Assembly (NCBI RefSeq): GCF_009911645.1
Contig: NZ_QWKI01000074.1
Coordinates: 1-43,272 of the forward strand
DNA: 43,272 nt
Direction: 5' to 3'
Source of the DNA: Pseudoflavonifractor sp. 60
Lineage (GTDB): Bacteria; Bacillota; Clostridia; Oscillospirales; Oscillospiraceae
Part shown: positions 15,504-24,572 of the stretch, piece by piece
Layout: each line of letters starts with the position of its first letter
Position numbering within the stretch: the first letter of the stretch is position 1
The notes under the pieces: model-generated
What the model saw: the letters and a program-made list of their open reading frames with translations, nothing else
Database searches by the model: none
What the model was told of the DNA's origin: nothing
Made by a program: the position numbers and the translations under genes

Positions 15504-17174
15504 CTACACCCGGCGAAGACGGAAGGTCTTGACCAGTTGCTTCAGTACATTGGCCTGGGCATTGAGCTCCTGACTGGTAGCCGCGCTCTCCTCCGCTGTG
15601 GAGGAATTGGTTTGCACGACACTGGAGATCTGCTCAATCTGATCTTGAATCTGTTCCACCGCTTCTGCTTGGGTCTGTGCATCGGCGGCAATCCCGCTGA
15701 CGGTCTCCTCAATCGTATGGGTACCCTCCACCACATTTTTTAACTGCTCAGCGGTGGCGTCCGCGATCTGTGTGCCTTGATTCACTGCGGCAATGGAACG
15801 CCCAATCAGGGCCGAGGTAGACTGGGACGCCTCTGCGCTCTTGGCCGCCAGGTTGCGGACTTCATCTGCGACCACTGCAAATCCTTTGCCTGCGGTGCCG
15901 GCGCGGGCGGCCTCCACGGCGGCGTTCAGAGCAAGGATATTGGTCTGGAACGCAATATCCTCAATCGTCTTGATGATTTTTTCAATTTCAGTGGAGCTGT
16001 CGGTAATTTCCTCCATTGCGGTTACCATTTCCTGCATCTTTTGATTGCCCTCGGCAAGCTGAAGGCTCATTCCATCAACCTGCTCTTGTGCCCGCCGGGC
16101 ATTGTCCGCAGTTTGCCTGACGCTTAGCGTCACAGCGCGGATGGTCTCCTCCAATGCCTCCACTGCGCCGCTCTGCTCCATGGAGCCTTGGCTCAGGGCC
16201 TGGGAGGCGGTGGACATCTGCTCCGCCCCGCCAGAAACATACTCAGCACTGGTGACAATCTGCCCCATGGTATTGTTGAGCTTGTGAAGGATATCGTTCA
16301 AGGAGGTTCGGATGGAGGCAAAATCCCCCACATATTCCTGGGTGATCTGTGCTGTCAGATCACCGCCGGCGACTGCTTCCAGCGTATGGGATATCTCTCC
16401 GATGTAATTTCTCAGGCGGCTGATGGTGCCGTCAAAACATTGGGACAGGGTTCCAATCTCATCGTTGGAATTGATCCCGACCATCATTGTCTGATGCTGG
16501 TTTAATCCCAAATCGCCCTGTTCCAGGGTCTGCGCCAGTACAGTCAGACGGAACAGAGGGGTGGAGACCGTCCTTTTTATGTAGGCGCCAACGATTAGGA
16601 TTCCGATCACGGTTAGCATAAGGCCGGCTGAGCAGGCCAGCACGATGGTCAAGCTGATCTGCTTTATGGCGGATGACATAGAGATCCCGGCAAAGATCAG
16701 GCCGTCGATTTGGCCGTTGGCGTCATGGGTGGGGACATATGAGCACAGATGGTTTTCCCCCAAAATGGAGGCCTGCCCCACATAGCTTTGGCCCTGCTCC
16801 AGCACTACCTTGGCAAGCTTGCTGGAAAGGCGGGTGCCCACAGCTCGCTGCCCATTCTGCTGAATTGTGGTGTAAGCCCGTTCGTCTCCGTGGAAAATGG
16901 TAAACTCACATCCCATCTCCGCCTTGAGTGCGTCTAAAAGTGCCGTCTTATCCTCCTCAGCGGAATAGGCGGACAGCTCGTAAGCCAGCACATTGGTGCC
17001 GCTTACACATTCGTTTTCCAGCATAGACATAATGAGCTGACAAAACATCAGCACACACTGTAGTACAACCAGGGCGATGCTTATGCCCAATATTACCGCA
17101 ACCAGGTTTCCAACCTTGCGGCCAATGCGTTTGGTATTCTGTTTCCCGTTTCCGCTGTGTGTGATGGGTGCCAT
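15504..17174 (-). CDS. Methyl-accepting chemotaxis protein
   Basis: A 556-residue chemoreceptor. A transmembrane helix near 25-55 leads into an extracellular Cache-like sensor (about 60-190), then a second helix, a HAMP domain ([22 protein letters not shown] onward) and a long signalling coiled coil. The hairpin tip motif is intact ([21 protein letters not shown] then [21 protein letters not shown]). It would control a CheA kinase, but no che or flagellar gene is in the window. The ATG at 17174 has GGGAG 8 nt upstream; the frame runs 13 codons further without a good site. Confidence 0.95.
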   Translation of the reverse strand: MAPITHSGNGKQNTKRIGRKVGNLVAVILGISIALVVLQCVLMFCQLIMSMLENECVSGTNVLAYELSAYSAEEDKTALLDALKAEMGCEFTIFHGDERAYTTIQQNGQRAVGTRLSSKLAKVVLEQGQSYVGQASILGENHLCSYVPTHDANGQIDGLIFAGISMSSAIKQISLTIVLACSAGLMLTVIGILIVGAYIKRTVSTPLFRLTVLAQTLEQGDLGLNQHQTMMVGINSNDEIGTLSQCFDGTISRLRNYIGEISHTLEAVAGGDLTAQITQEYVGDFASIRTSLNDILHKLNNTMGQIVTSAEYVSGGAEQMSTASQALSQGSMEQSGAVEALEETIRAVTLSVRQTADNARRAQEQVDGMSLQLAEGNQKMQEMVTAMEEITDSSTEIEKIIKTIEDIAFQTNILALNAAVEAARAGTAGKGFAVVADEVRNLAAKSAEASQSTSALIGRSIAAVNQGTQIADATAEQLKNVVEGTHTIEETVSGIAADAQTQAEAVEQIQDQIEQISSVVQTNSSTAEESAATSQELNAQANVLKQLVKTFRLRRV

Positions 17175-17213
17175 ATGTTTCACTCCCGATTTATTTTTAT
17201 ATCTGCGTCCCAC

Positions 17214-17730
17214 ACGGTTTCTGTTTAAGGACGATCTTTTGTAATTTCAATTTGCCATATCCACAATCATAATGCTGAAATTCTCCTGTCTGCCTTTCTC
17301 CGTCTTGACCGACTACCGGGCCTGTGAAGGCTGTCCAATAAAATGCTGTGGCAAGTGACCGCATGGAGGCGGCCATAATAACACAGCATACAACCACCAG
17401 CATGAGGATATAGGGCGTGGTATGTCTCAAGGTCCTCCCACTTGGACTTCACCTCGCCTCCTGGCTGGTATGGAACGTTTGTTCATTTCCCCATCTCGAT
17501 CCTATCGCTCCTTTTGCTGATGATTTTTGGTCAATAGGCAGGAGAAAAAGCCGCTCATCACACTGGTCAGGCGCTTGGCTCTGCGCCGGATTTGGTAGAC
17601 GATTGACTTTGCGATTAGTATACCACAGACTGCCTGTAAATGGAAGTATTTTTTACATGGATTCCACTGGTTTCCAAATCGGGTTTTTCAGTAGACTCAC
17701 CCCCAAGGGGCATCAGACGCCGGAGGCGGT
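17214..17730. other. Stretch without a supported gene
   Basis: No convincing gene lies between the chemoreceptor and the terminator at 17733. A minus-strand frame at 17197-17430 could encode a 77-residue protein with an N-terminal hydrophobic helix (YILMLVVVCCVIMAA), but it would start at TTG with a GGGAGG only 3 nt away. An overlapping frame at 17267-17452 has GGAGG near a GTG. Neither is recognisable. A minus-strand extended -10 box lies at 17617-17625 and could make this a long leader of the chemoreceptor. Confidence 0.4.
17617..17625 (-). promoter_or_regulatory. Candidate extended -10 promoter for the chemoreceptor
   Basis: The minus strand reads TGGTATACT, an extended -10 with a TG motif and TATACT. 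No good -35 box is present. It would give a leader of roughly 435 nt. Confidence 0.3.
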
Positions 17731-17732
17731 TT

Positions 17733-17761
17733 AAAAGGAGCGGCACGTTGTGCCGCTCCTT
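17733..17761 (-). terminator. Terminator of the broken minus-strand operon
   Basis: On the minus strand AAGGAGCGGCAC pairs with GTGCCGCTCCTT around AAC, a 12-bp stem running into TTTTAAA. It lies about 120 nt after the last gene of the operon. Confidence 0.8.
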
Positions 17762-17878
17762 ACAGGGGCTTGGGGATGGTCAGCCACAAACAAGTATGGG
17801 TCGGTATATACGAGCCATTGCTTGTCCGTTACCTTGCCCTTCCATGTATCGATGCCAATACCATGCAGTTGTTCCAGT

Positions 17879-18829
17879 TCAATTGCCATTCTCCATGTAC
17901 GACAGGATCTGTTCCTCGGTTACAGTCCATTTTTTTCTGGAATCACAGAGGCCAAAAATGTACTGCCATAGGGCAGAACCGTGTTCTTCGTCTCCGTTTA
18001 CGTACCAGCTTACCCTTTCCAGCAGGCGTTCTTCCTCTGGAAGCTGCCCATGGAAAGAGGCCAGACGATAGAGCGGGGAAATCTTCGGCAAGTGATGGTT
18101 CGGGAGGACATACCCATGCTTGACCGCTCCTATATCCCAAGTGCCGTCATCATTGCGGTACAGAGCCTGAAGACAGCAGCAATCCCGATTATCTCCGACG
18201 TCCAAGATGACAGCATGGCTCACCGGTGCGGAAGGGCGGCAGTCAATAGTCACGATATCGCCCGAGTGAAAGGGAACGGGCAGATTCAAATCACGGTCTG
18301 TTGAAAAACCGGGCCCGTCCCAGCGGTGGGAATTGTTATACACAACATAGCAGACCTCAGTGCCGAAAATGGTGTAATCAAGATCATTCTTCAATTTTCC
18401 CGTCCCGTCAGGCAACCACTTCTCAACTTCAAACCAGGTCAGCTCTTTTTCATCGTCCTCCAAGTAGCCATGATATTCCTGGATACGTTCCAAGATGTGT
18501 TCCTAGGTGAGATATGGCTCCAATCCCTTTTCCTCGGGAAAAATAGATTCATCAGAATAGCGGCAGCACTTCAGATAAAAGAATTCTCCGGGCTTTGCCT
18601 GCATCTCTCGAATGGTCCTCTCGATTGCGCCGGCTTGGCGGCGGAAATAGGCCGTGTTCTTTCCAAACGCCAAGCCCAAAAACAAATCCCGCTTCCGCTC
18701 CAGCGGAACAGGTGCATACGCAACCGCATCCCGCAGTTTCATCCTTGTCAGTGCGCACTCTGCCAGTTAAGAGGACATCTCAAACGAGGGGAAAATTTCT
18801 TGAAAAACAGAATCGATCCGCTCACACAT
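17879..18829 (-). pseudogene. Unknown 316-codon gene broken by two in-frame stops
   Basis: A single reading frame runs from the ATG at 18829 to the stop at 17879 with two internal stops: TAA at 18769-18767 (after MCERIDSVFQEIFPSFEMSS) and TAG at 18505-18503 (after GLEPYLT, before EHILERIQEYHGYL). No frameshift separates the parts, and protein-like sequence continues across both stops. The start has GGAGG 7 nt upstream and overlaps the end of the phosphatase gene by 8 nt, as for a coupled operon gene. The product family is not recognised; the C-terminal part has VPFHSGDIVTIDCRP and SHAVILDVGDN, like a beta-rich domain. Two nonsense mutations point to recent loss. Confidence 0.8.
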
Positions 18830-19514
18830 AAAATTCCTCCATCGTGTCCAGGCACAGACAGCCCAGCCGCCCGCTGGGAGCTGCGCAGCCGCAGTCAATG
18901 TCAATCCAGGTCTCCCGCCGTAAAATTTTGTCCTGCTTGGTAAGATACCGGGTGGGTGTGTGGCCGAAGACCAGGAGCTTATCCGGAAAATAGACTGTGT
19001 CTGGTCCGGGGCGGCAGAAGAGGAAGTCCTCCAGCTGGTACTCCGGCAGCGGGCGGTCAGGGGAGAAGTGGTCCAAACCGGAGTGGGTCAACACGAAGGA
19101 CCGGCCCCCAGCCTCCAATTGGGCAAAAAGATCCATCTCCCGGATGTACTCCAGAATATCCTCCCGCTCCTCCTGGCTCAGCTGCTTCAAGCTCCGAAGG
19201 GTAGACCCGCCACCATTGGCGATCCACTCGCTGAAGGCGGCAATCTGCGTCTGATCCAGGGCGTCCAAGCTCTGGTCGGTAATCTCCTCCATGAGCCAGG
19301 GGAGGCAGACGGCGGCAGTAAACTCGTGGTTTCCCAGCAGGGGGAACACATTGGGCTGGAGCATCATGTCCTGCAAAATTCTGATTCCATCCGGTCCCCG
19401 GTCGATCACATCCCCCAGCACATAGAGGGTATCCCTGAGGGCGAATTCAATCAGCTCCAGCATTTCCTGGTATTTGTCAAAGCGGCCGTGGATATCAGAT
19501 ATTGCATAATACAT
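18822..19514 (-). CDS. Metallophosphoesterase (PPP-type protein phosphatase)
   Basis: A 230-residue calcineurin-like phosphatase of the PrpA/PrpB/ApaH group. All five blocks are present: SDIHG (residues 6-10), GDVIDRGPDG (34-43), GNHE (61-64), VLTHSGL, and FGHTPT, giving the two-metal site. It may dephosphorylate phosphoproteins or cleave dinucleoside polyphosphates; the sequence does not decide. GGAG is 8 nt before the ATG. It is third in a minus-strand operon in which the first and last genes are broken, yet this gene looks intact. Confidence 0.92.
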   Translation of the reverse strand: MYYAISDIHGRFDKYQEMLELIEFALRDTLYVLGDVIDRGPDGIRILQDMMLQPNVFPLLGNHEFTAAVCLPWLMEEITDQSLDALDQTQIAAFSEWIANGGGSTLRSLKQLSQEEREDILEYIREMDLFAQLEAGGRSFVLTHSGLDHFSPDRPLPEYQLEDFLFCRPGPDTVYFPDKLLVFGHTPTRYLTKQDKILRRETWIDIDCGCAAPSGRLGCLCLDTMEEFYV

Positions 19515-19542
19515 AGTACCGTCTCCTTATCGGGGGGGTTCT

Positions 19543-19971
19543 TTATCCCAGCCGGATCAGACTGCCGTCCCGCGGCTCCGTCATGATCTCGCTGACACCG
19601 TCCTCCATCTCTGACTCCACATAGGCATAGACCAGTCCGGAGTGTTCGATGTACTTCCGCTCATCGTTCCAGTTTGACGATGTGGGGGACACGAACAGCA
19701 GGCTCCAGCATTCCCCGACCATGGGACTGTCTGCCCAGAGGACGTGGTAAACCAGACACTCATACTCCAGTTCAAACCGTTTGACCCGTTTGTCGATCTC
19801 ATCGTCGGAGGGCTGGAGAAGGACCTGATCTCCGATCTGCTGGGACAGGCTAACCGATCCGTCCTGTTCAAAATCCCAAATTGTTTGGGTATCCAGCTTC
19901 AGAAGCTCCATGCGGTGGATGGCCTCCTGCTTTATTTCCTCCAGGGACGCCTCTTTTTTATAAATGGACAT
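19543..19971 (-). CDS. Unknown 142-residue acidic protein
   Basis: A soluble acidic protein of unknown family. The N-terminal third is helical and charged (KEASLEEIKQEAIHRMELL). The rest looks beta-rich (VKRFELEYECLVYHVLWADSPMVGECWSLLFVSPTSSNW). An ATG at 19977 sits directly on the GGAGG, so the ATG at 19971, 6 nt after it, is the likely start. The size, acidity and position between a phosphatase and a FliG-like pseudogene give no clear function. Confidence 0.75.
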   Translation of the reverse strand: MSIYKKEASLEEIKQEAIHRMELLKLDTQTIWDFEQDGSVSLSQQIGDQVLLQPSDDEIDKRVKRFELEYECLVYHVLWADSPMVGECWSLLFVSPTSSNWNDERKYIEHSGLVYAYVESEMEDGVSEIMTEPRDGSLIRLG

Positions 19972-20002
19972 ATTCATCCTCCTTATCGTTCGGGCGATTC
20001 AT

Positions 20003-20607
20003 TCATGATAGCTTGCGACTTTTCCCCCCCCCCCCCCGCTGGGCGCGTTCCACATCTGACTGCCGAACCAGGATACAATCGTCCATCTCCTCTTCCATTG
20101 TATCCCGTTCTTCCGGGGAGAGAACAGATAAGATATGATCCTGCACCGTTCCGCTGGCATATTTCAGGGCAAGCGCAACAGTACGATCATGATCAAACCC
20201 ATTGCGGAACAGCTTTTCGCACAGTGGGAGGGGAAGCTCCGTGAGGGCGTCAAATTCCGGCAGGAAGGAAGTCTTTTTGACCTCCCGTTCCCGCTTCCGA
20301 ATCTCCCAGCGGATGGTTTTACGGAGCTTTTCCCGGTATTCCACACCGAAGTATCCCCCACGGCCACAGACTGCCGGTCTCCCCATTGCTGGAAGCTCCC
20401 TCCGTCCTCATGCCCATGAAGAAACTTTAAATATGCCAGGATCCCCTCGGCAATCACCACATTTTGCAGAAACGACCCACCGGTGTAATCCCCGGCAATC
20501 AAGTATTGAGCGAACAATTCCTCAAGTAGCGGCTCATCCTCTGAGCCAATCAATTCGATGGTGTCGAGGAGACATGCACGGAAAAAAGGATTGGGATCAT
20601 GTTCCGT
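20003..20607 (-). pseudogene. FliG-C-like gene, inactivated
   Basis: The first part (TEHDPNPFFRACLLDTIELI to LKFLHGHEDGG) and the second part (GYFGVEYREKLRKTIRWEI to the end) are in different frames; the switch falls at about 20345-20386. The second part resembles a FliG C-terminal domain: FDALTELPLPLCEKLF, VALALKYASGTVQDHILSVL, SPEERDTMEEEMDD and LVRQSDVERAQ. A good GGAGGTGAT site is 7 nt upstream of ACG at 20607-20605 where an ATG would be expected. A run of 14 G follows the last homologous codons. Loss of start, frameshift and homopolymer together suggest a dead gene, though sequence errors could explain two of the three. Confidence 0.75.
20024..20037. repeat. 14-base C/G homopolymer
   Basis: Fourteen consecutive C on the plus strand (G on the coding strand) lie at the 3' end of the FliG-like gene. 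With 14 G the frame ends in KSRKLS. With 12 or 15 G it would run to EKSQAIMNESPER and stop 2 nt before the GGAGG of the next gene, a more natural operon layout. Confidence 0.9.
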
Positions 20608-20666
20608 CCGATCACCTCCAATTGATGTGGTATAAAAAAGTTGACACCTTTTCCTCAAGGGAGTAG

Positions 20667-20777
20667 AAAAAAGAGAAGAAGAAGGAGGTGGAGGTCTACC
20701 GGGACTACAAGCTGCACATCGACTTCAACATCGACCTGGAGCAGTTTGTCCTGGGCCTTACCACGATTGCCGCATAA
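20667..20777 (+). pseudogene. C-terminal tail, probably of a serine recombinase
   Basis: An open stretch without a start codon encodes KKEKKKEVEVYRDYKLHIDF followed by NIDLEQFVLGLTTIAA and a TAA. A VEVYRDYKL-type strand after a run of lysines is reminiscent of the end of large serine recombinases from clostridial mobile elements. An in-frame TAG at 20664 closes it upstream. It lies just outside the tRNA-Ala array, a common place for integration scars. The identification is from pattern only. Confidence 0.45.
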
Positions 20778-20778
20778 A

Positions 20779-20814
20779 GCAAGAACCTCGTTTCCGAAGA
20801 AACGAGGTTCTTGC
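20779..20814 (-). terminator. Terminator of the tRNA-Ala array
   Basis: A perfect 15-bp stem, GCAAGAACCTCGTTT with AAACGAGGTTCTTGC, with a six-base loop, running into TTT on the minus strand, 14 nt after the last tRNA. Confidence 0.85.
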
Positions 20815-20827
20815 GTCACTCTCGTGA

Positions 20828-20903
<76 letters not shown>

Positions 20904-20925
20904 ACGTCAATATTCAGTTGTAAAA

Positions 20926-21001
<76 letters not shown>

Positions 21002-21023
21002 ACGTCAATATTCAGTTGTAAAA

Positions 21024-21099
<76 letters not shown>

Positions 21100-21121
21100 A
21101 CGTCAATATTCAGTTGTAAAA

Positions 21122-21197
<76 letters not shown>

Positions 21198-21240
21198 AAA
21201 TACACTGCGTCAAACATTCATCTCGTTCAGCGCAAGTGAT

Positions 21241-21269
21241 ATCTTACCAGAAGTCCCGCGATTTGTCAA
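21241..21269 (-). promoter_or_regulatory. Promoter of the tRNA-Ala array
   Basis: Perfect -35 TTGACA (21269-21264), 17-bp spacer and -10 TAAGAT (21246-21241) on the minus strand, about 45 nt before the first tRNA. Confidence 0.88.
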
Positions 21270-21384
21270 CGTCAAAATACAAATTTTTAAAAAATTTTTC
21301 TGATGTCTGACAGGCAGAAGGAGGCGCCGGCGGAGAGGAGGAACAGCCAGCGCCTTGTGCAGATTTATTTTCGTCCTGCTTTGA

Positions 21385-22332
21385 TTACAGATGCAAAGAG
21401 GCAATTGCTTCTTCCATTTGCTTCACAGAGCGTTCCAAATCCTGCTGTTCGGAGGGACTCAGGGGGATCTCTAGAATTTCCTCCAGACCGTTTCGACCTA
21501 CGATAGAGGGGATACTCAAAGCCAGGCCGGACAAACCGTATTGTCCATCGGGTACCACTGAAACTGGCAAAACGGCGTGTTCATCCTTGACGATGCACTG
21601 AGCAATACGTCCCACAGCCATAGCGATACCATAGCAGGTGACTCCTTTACGCTGGATAATTTGATAGGCGCTGTCCCGTACCTCGTGGTACAGCCGGTCC
21701 ATGTTATTCCGGTCAAGTGCCCTGCCGCGGATGCGGCAAAAGTGCTCCAGATCCAAGCCAGACACATTGGCCTCGCTCCACACTGCCAGTTCGCTATCCC
21801 CATGTTCGCCAATAATAAAGGCATGGACATTCCGGCTGTCCACACCAAACTCTGCCCCCAGCAGCTGCTTGAGGCGTCCGGTGTCCAGAACAGTCCCGGA
21901 ACCCAACACCCGCTGTCTGGGATAGCCGGACACCTTCCAGGCCGTATAGGTCAGCACATCCACCGGATTGGAGACAACCAGCAAGATTCCGCCAAAGTTC
22001 CGGGCGGTGATCTCAAGTACGATTTCCTGAAGAATTTTAGCATTTTTGCCAATCAGGTCCAGACGGCTTTCCCCCGGTTTTTGATTGACTCCGGCGGTGA
22101 TAACGATCAGGGCACAGTCGGCGATATCATCGTAGGTTCCGGCAGTAATTTCCATTGCCGCGCCATAGGGCAGACCGTCCCGCAGGTCCATAGCCTCGCC
22201 CTCCGCCTTGTCCCGGTTCATATCCAGCAGCACCAGCTGTGTGAATAGGCCCTGCTGCAAAAATCGGAAGGCGATGGAGGCGCCCACCGATCCGCAGCCC
22301 ACAATGGCAGCTTTTCTATGATTAATGTCCAT
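21385..22332 (-). CDS. ldh: L-lactate dehydrogenase
   Basis: A 315-residue NAD-dependent enzyme that reduces pyruvate to L-lactate. The Rossmann loop reads GCGSVGAS near residue 12. The substrate loop has NQKPGESRLDLIGKNAKI, with the catalytic region VLGSGTVLDTGRLK and the His motif IGEHGDSELAVWS. These mark LDH and not malate dehydrogenase, although the two share a fold. CAGGAGGATT lies just before the ATG. It is monocistronic; the gene upstream on the same strand ends at a strong terminator, and a short palindrome lies upstream of the ldh start. Confidence 0.93.
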   Translation of the reverse strand: MDINHRKAAIVGCGSVGASIAFRFLQQGLFTQLVLLDMNRDKAEGEAMDLRDGLPYGAAMEITAGTYDDIADCALIVITAGVNQKPGESRLDLIGKNAKILQEIVLEITARNFGGILLVVSNPVDVLTYTAWKVSGYPRQRVLGSGTVLDTGRLKQLLGAEFGVDSRNVHAFIIGEHGDSELAVWSEANVSGLDLEHFCRIRGRALDRNNMDRLYHEVRDSAYQIIQRKGVTCYGIAMAVGRIAQCIVKDEHAVLPVSVVPDGQYGLSGLALSIPSIVGRNGLEEILEIPLSPSEQQDLERSVKQMEEAIASLHL

Positions 22333-22360
22333 AGAATCCTCCTGTTTTCCGTAATTTCTT

Positions 22361-22375
22361 TTAGGATACTCCTAA
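22361..22375. promoter_or_regulatory. Palindrome upstream of ldh
   Basis: TTAGGA-tac-TCCTAA, a perfect 6-bp inverted repeat about 30 bp upstream of the ldh ATG. It is a candidate operator. It does not match the Rex consensus. No clear -35/-10 pair for ldh was found. Confidence 0.45.
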
Positions 22376-22400
22376 TTTGGAAAACTATGCGGAGGAAATC

Positions 22401-22433
22401 AAAATGGAACAGGCCGGCGGCCTGTTCCATTTT
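22401..22433 (-). terminator. Terminator of the esterase/ATP-grasp operon
   Basis: A perfect 15-bp stem, AAAATGGAACAGGCC with GGCCTGTTCCATTTT around GGC, ending in TTTT on the minus strand. It lies 14 nt after the ATP-grasp stop. Confidence 0.88.
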
Positions 22434-22447
22434 CTGTGAATAATGAG

Positions 22448-23653
22448 TTATTCCTCGGGCTCAGCACAGCGCAGCACGTCCTGATAGAAGGTGTCCAGCT
22501 TCTTTTGGGTCGGGAAAACGGCCATGTACATCTGGTTGCCCATAGCGTCAGAGAGGGCGTCGGGGATGCGCTCCACCATGCGCATATTGTCGCCGTATTT
22601 TTCCATAATGGCCTGGTGGTCCATCACAAAGTTCTTTCCATCCCGGCGACCGGCAAAGGCACAGAAACTGTGCTCCCCCACAGGGACGGTGGACTGGTCA
22701 AAGGCGATCATATCCGCCCAAATTTTATATACATTGGTGGAGTGGGCAAAGTTAATCATATCGGGAGTAAAGCCGCCGCAGGGCCGCATATTGACCTCCA
22801 GGGCTACCACATCGCCCTTCTTGCCCATGCCCTCCTGGTCCTGGTCCAGGCGGAAGAACTCAAAGTGGATGAACCGGCTCTTTACGCCAAAGCTCTTTAC
22901 CGCCGCGCGGCCGGCTTTCCGGGTGTCGGCGGGGAGGGTTTTCAGGATATAGTAGATGGAGTTGTCCATATCATTGACAATATCCATGATGGACATGGGG
23001 GTTATGTTGCCCGTCTCGAAGAGGGGCTCGCCGTTGGAGTCAATAATGGCGTCGTAGGAGTTGACAGTTGCGTGGAGGAACTCCTCCATGATGTAGGGGA
23101 GCTGACGGTCGTGCTCAGCCAGGAAGGTCTGAAGCTCCTCCTTACTGGAGAGCTTGTAGGTGTGAGAGGCGCCCACGCCGTTGTCCGGTTTGACAATGAC
23201 AGGCCAGCCCACCTTTTTGATAAACTTCATACACCCGGCCTCGTCGTCCACCATATGGTAGCGGGCGGTGGGGATGCCCACGGCCTGGTAATACTCCTTC
23301 ATCTTGGATTTATATTTTGCCCGGGGCATATCCTCCTCCTGGAAGCCGCTGGTGATATGGAAATCGGTGCGCAGCTTGGCGTCCTGCTCCAGCCAGTACT
23401 CATTGTTGGATTCCAGCCAGTCAATTTTGCCGTACTTGAAAGCGAAGAAGGCCACTGCCTGGTAGACCTCATCATAGTTCTCCAGGCTGCCCACCTTGTA
23501 GTACTCGGTAAGGCTGTCCTTCAGGTCCTGGGTCAGCTCGTCATAGGGCTGGTCGCCCACGCCCAGTACGTTGAGGCCGTTGTTTCTCAGCTCCCGGCAG
23601 AACTTCCAGTAGTTGGTGGGGAAATTCGGGGAAATGAAGATGCAGTTTTTCAT
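22448..23653 (-). CDS. ATP-grasp enzyme of unknown substrate
   Basis: A 401-residue ATP-grasp protein. The N-terminal preATP-grasp fold has CIFISPNFPTNYWKFCREL. The ATP-grasp core has KSKMKEYYQAVGIPTARY, WPVIVKPDNGVGASHTYKL (ATP-binding Lys), PYIMEEFL and the metal-binding ALEVNMRPCGG. Such enzymes join a carboxylate to an amine through an acyl phosphate, as in D-Ala-D-Ala, carnosine-type or peptide ligases. The specificity cannot be read from the sequence. The ATG at 23653 has GGAG 10 nt upstream. It is third in an operon with two esterases, 166 nt after the second. Confidence 0.9.
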   Translation of the reverse strand: MKNCIFISPNFPTNYWKFCRELRNNGLNVLGVGDQPYDELTQDLKDSLTEYYKVGSLENYDEVYQAVAFFAFKYGKIDWLESNNEYWLEQDAKLRTDFHITSGFQEEDMPRAKYKSKMKEYYQAVGIPTARYHMVDDEAGCMKFIKKVGWPVIVKPDNGVGASHTYKLSSKEELQTFLAEHDRQLPYIMEEFLHATVNSYDAIIDSNGEPLFETGNITPMSIMDIVNDMDNSIYYILKTLPADTRKAGRAAVKSFGVKSRFIHFEFFRLDQDQEGMGKKGDVVALEVNMRPCGGFTPDMINFAHSTNVYKIWADMIAFDQSTVPVGEHSFCAFAGRRDGKNFVMDHQAIMEKYGDNMRMVERIPDALSDAMGNQMYMAVFPTQKKLDTFYQDVLRCAEPEE

Positions 23654-23819
23654 AATACACACACTCCTGTTTTCTTTTGTACTCCCAAGTGAAAGGCTTT
23701 GGGTTTTCCCGCCTGACAGAGCAGGGGAGAGGGATACTGTATTGCTTTAACTCGTTGATGTAATTGAGGCAAAAAGAGATGGACCACCGCCAGAGCGGCC
23801 CAATTCTCAATGGGGAAAA

Positions 23820-24569
23820 TCAGTCCAGCAGATAGGGCAGGAAGTAATCCGTCTGTTTGTACCACCAGGGCCAGTCGTGGTTCACATCCCAGCCCCACAG
23901 GTCAACCCAGATGTTGATGCCCTTCTCCTCAAAGATCTGCTTCAGCCGGCGTGTTGTTTCAGGCTGCTCCCAGGCCCCCTGACCCACGCAGATGACCCCC
24001 TTTTTCTGATTGTACAGATTGATATAGGGGTGGTCGGCGGGCATATTGGCCATACAATCCACCAGCGAGTTGAGGTAAACCCGCTCATCGGAGTAGTCTC
24101 CAAAGCCGTAGGTGCCGGTGTACAGACCGCTGAGGGCCAGTACCCGGTCGAAGAGGTCGGGCCGGCGGAAGAACAGGTTGGCGGCGTGGGTTGCCCCCAG
24201 ACTGCACCCGAAGGTCATAACTCCCGGCTCCCCGGTCCATCCGTTGCGGTCGTTGACCATCGCCCGCATAAAGGGGACCATCTCGTCGGTGATATAGCTC
24301 ATCCACTGCTCGTGGCGGCGGACCCGCCAGTAGGGGTCGCCCTGAGCGGACCAGGTCTCCTTGTCTATGGTGTCGATGCTGAACACCATAGCCTTGCCCG
24401 CATTGATCCAGGGGGCGAAGTTGTCGGTGAGGTGGAAGCCCTCAAAGTCGAAAAACCGGCCGTCCTGACAGGGGATGAAGAGCACGGGGCGGCCGGCGTG
24501 ACCGTAGACCTTGCACTCCATGTCCCGCCCCAGCGCAGGGCTGTAATTTTTAAAATACTGTATCTCCAT
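23820..24569 (-). CDS. Alpha/beta-hydrolase esterase, second of pair
   Basis: A 249-residue esterase of the alpha/beta-hydrolase fold. The nucleophile elbow is GCSLGA (Ser near residue 123), and a conserved His lies in WDVNHDWPWW near the C-terminus. There is no signal peptide, so it is cytoplasmic. It is related to the esterase D / YbbA-like group by pattern. It starts 3 nt after the upstream esterase stops, with GAGGA in between. Its partner differs in length and in motif order (GSSMGG), so the two are distinct enzymes and not a recent duplication. Confidence 0.88.
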   Translation of the reverse strand: MEIQYFKNYSPALGRDMECKVYGHAGRPVLFIPCQDGRFFDFEGFHLTDNFAPWINAGKAMVFSIDTIDKETWSAQGDPYWRVRRHEQWMSYITDEMVPFMRAMVNDRNGWTGEPGVMTFGCSLGATHAANLFFRRPDLFDRVLALSGLYTGTYGFGDYSDERVYLNSLVDCMANMPADHPYINLYNQKKGVICVGQGAWEQPETTRRLKQIFEEKGINIWVDLWGWDVNHDWPWWYKQTDYFLPYLLD

Positions 24570-24572
24570 TGG

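Noticed and set aside
17197..17452. Small minus-strand frames upstream of the chemoreceptor
   Set aside because: Weak starts, no recognisable domain and overlap of two alternatives; kept only as a note.
17879..18829. Alternative genetic code or stop readthrough
   Set aside because: Both TAA and TAG serve as normal stops in nearby intact genes, so two nonsense mutations are simpler.
21281..21300. AT-rich run as an origin or terminator
   Set aside because: No DnaA boxes or GC stem are present; it is only a short A/T tract behind ldh.
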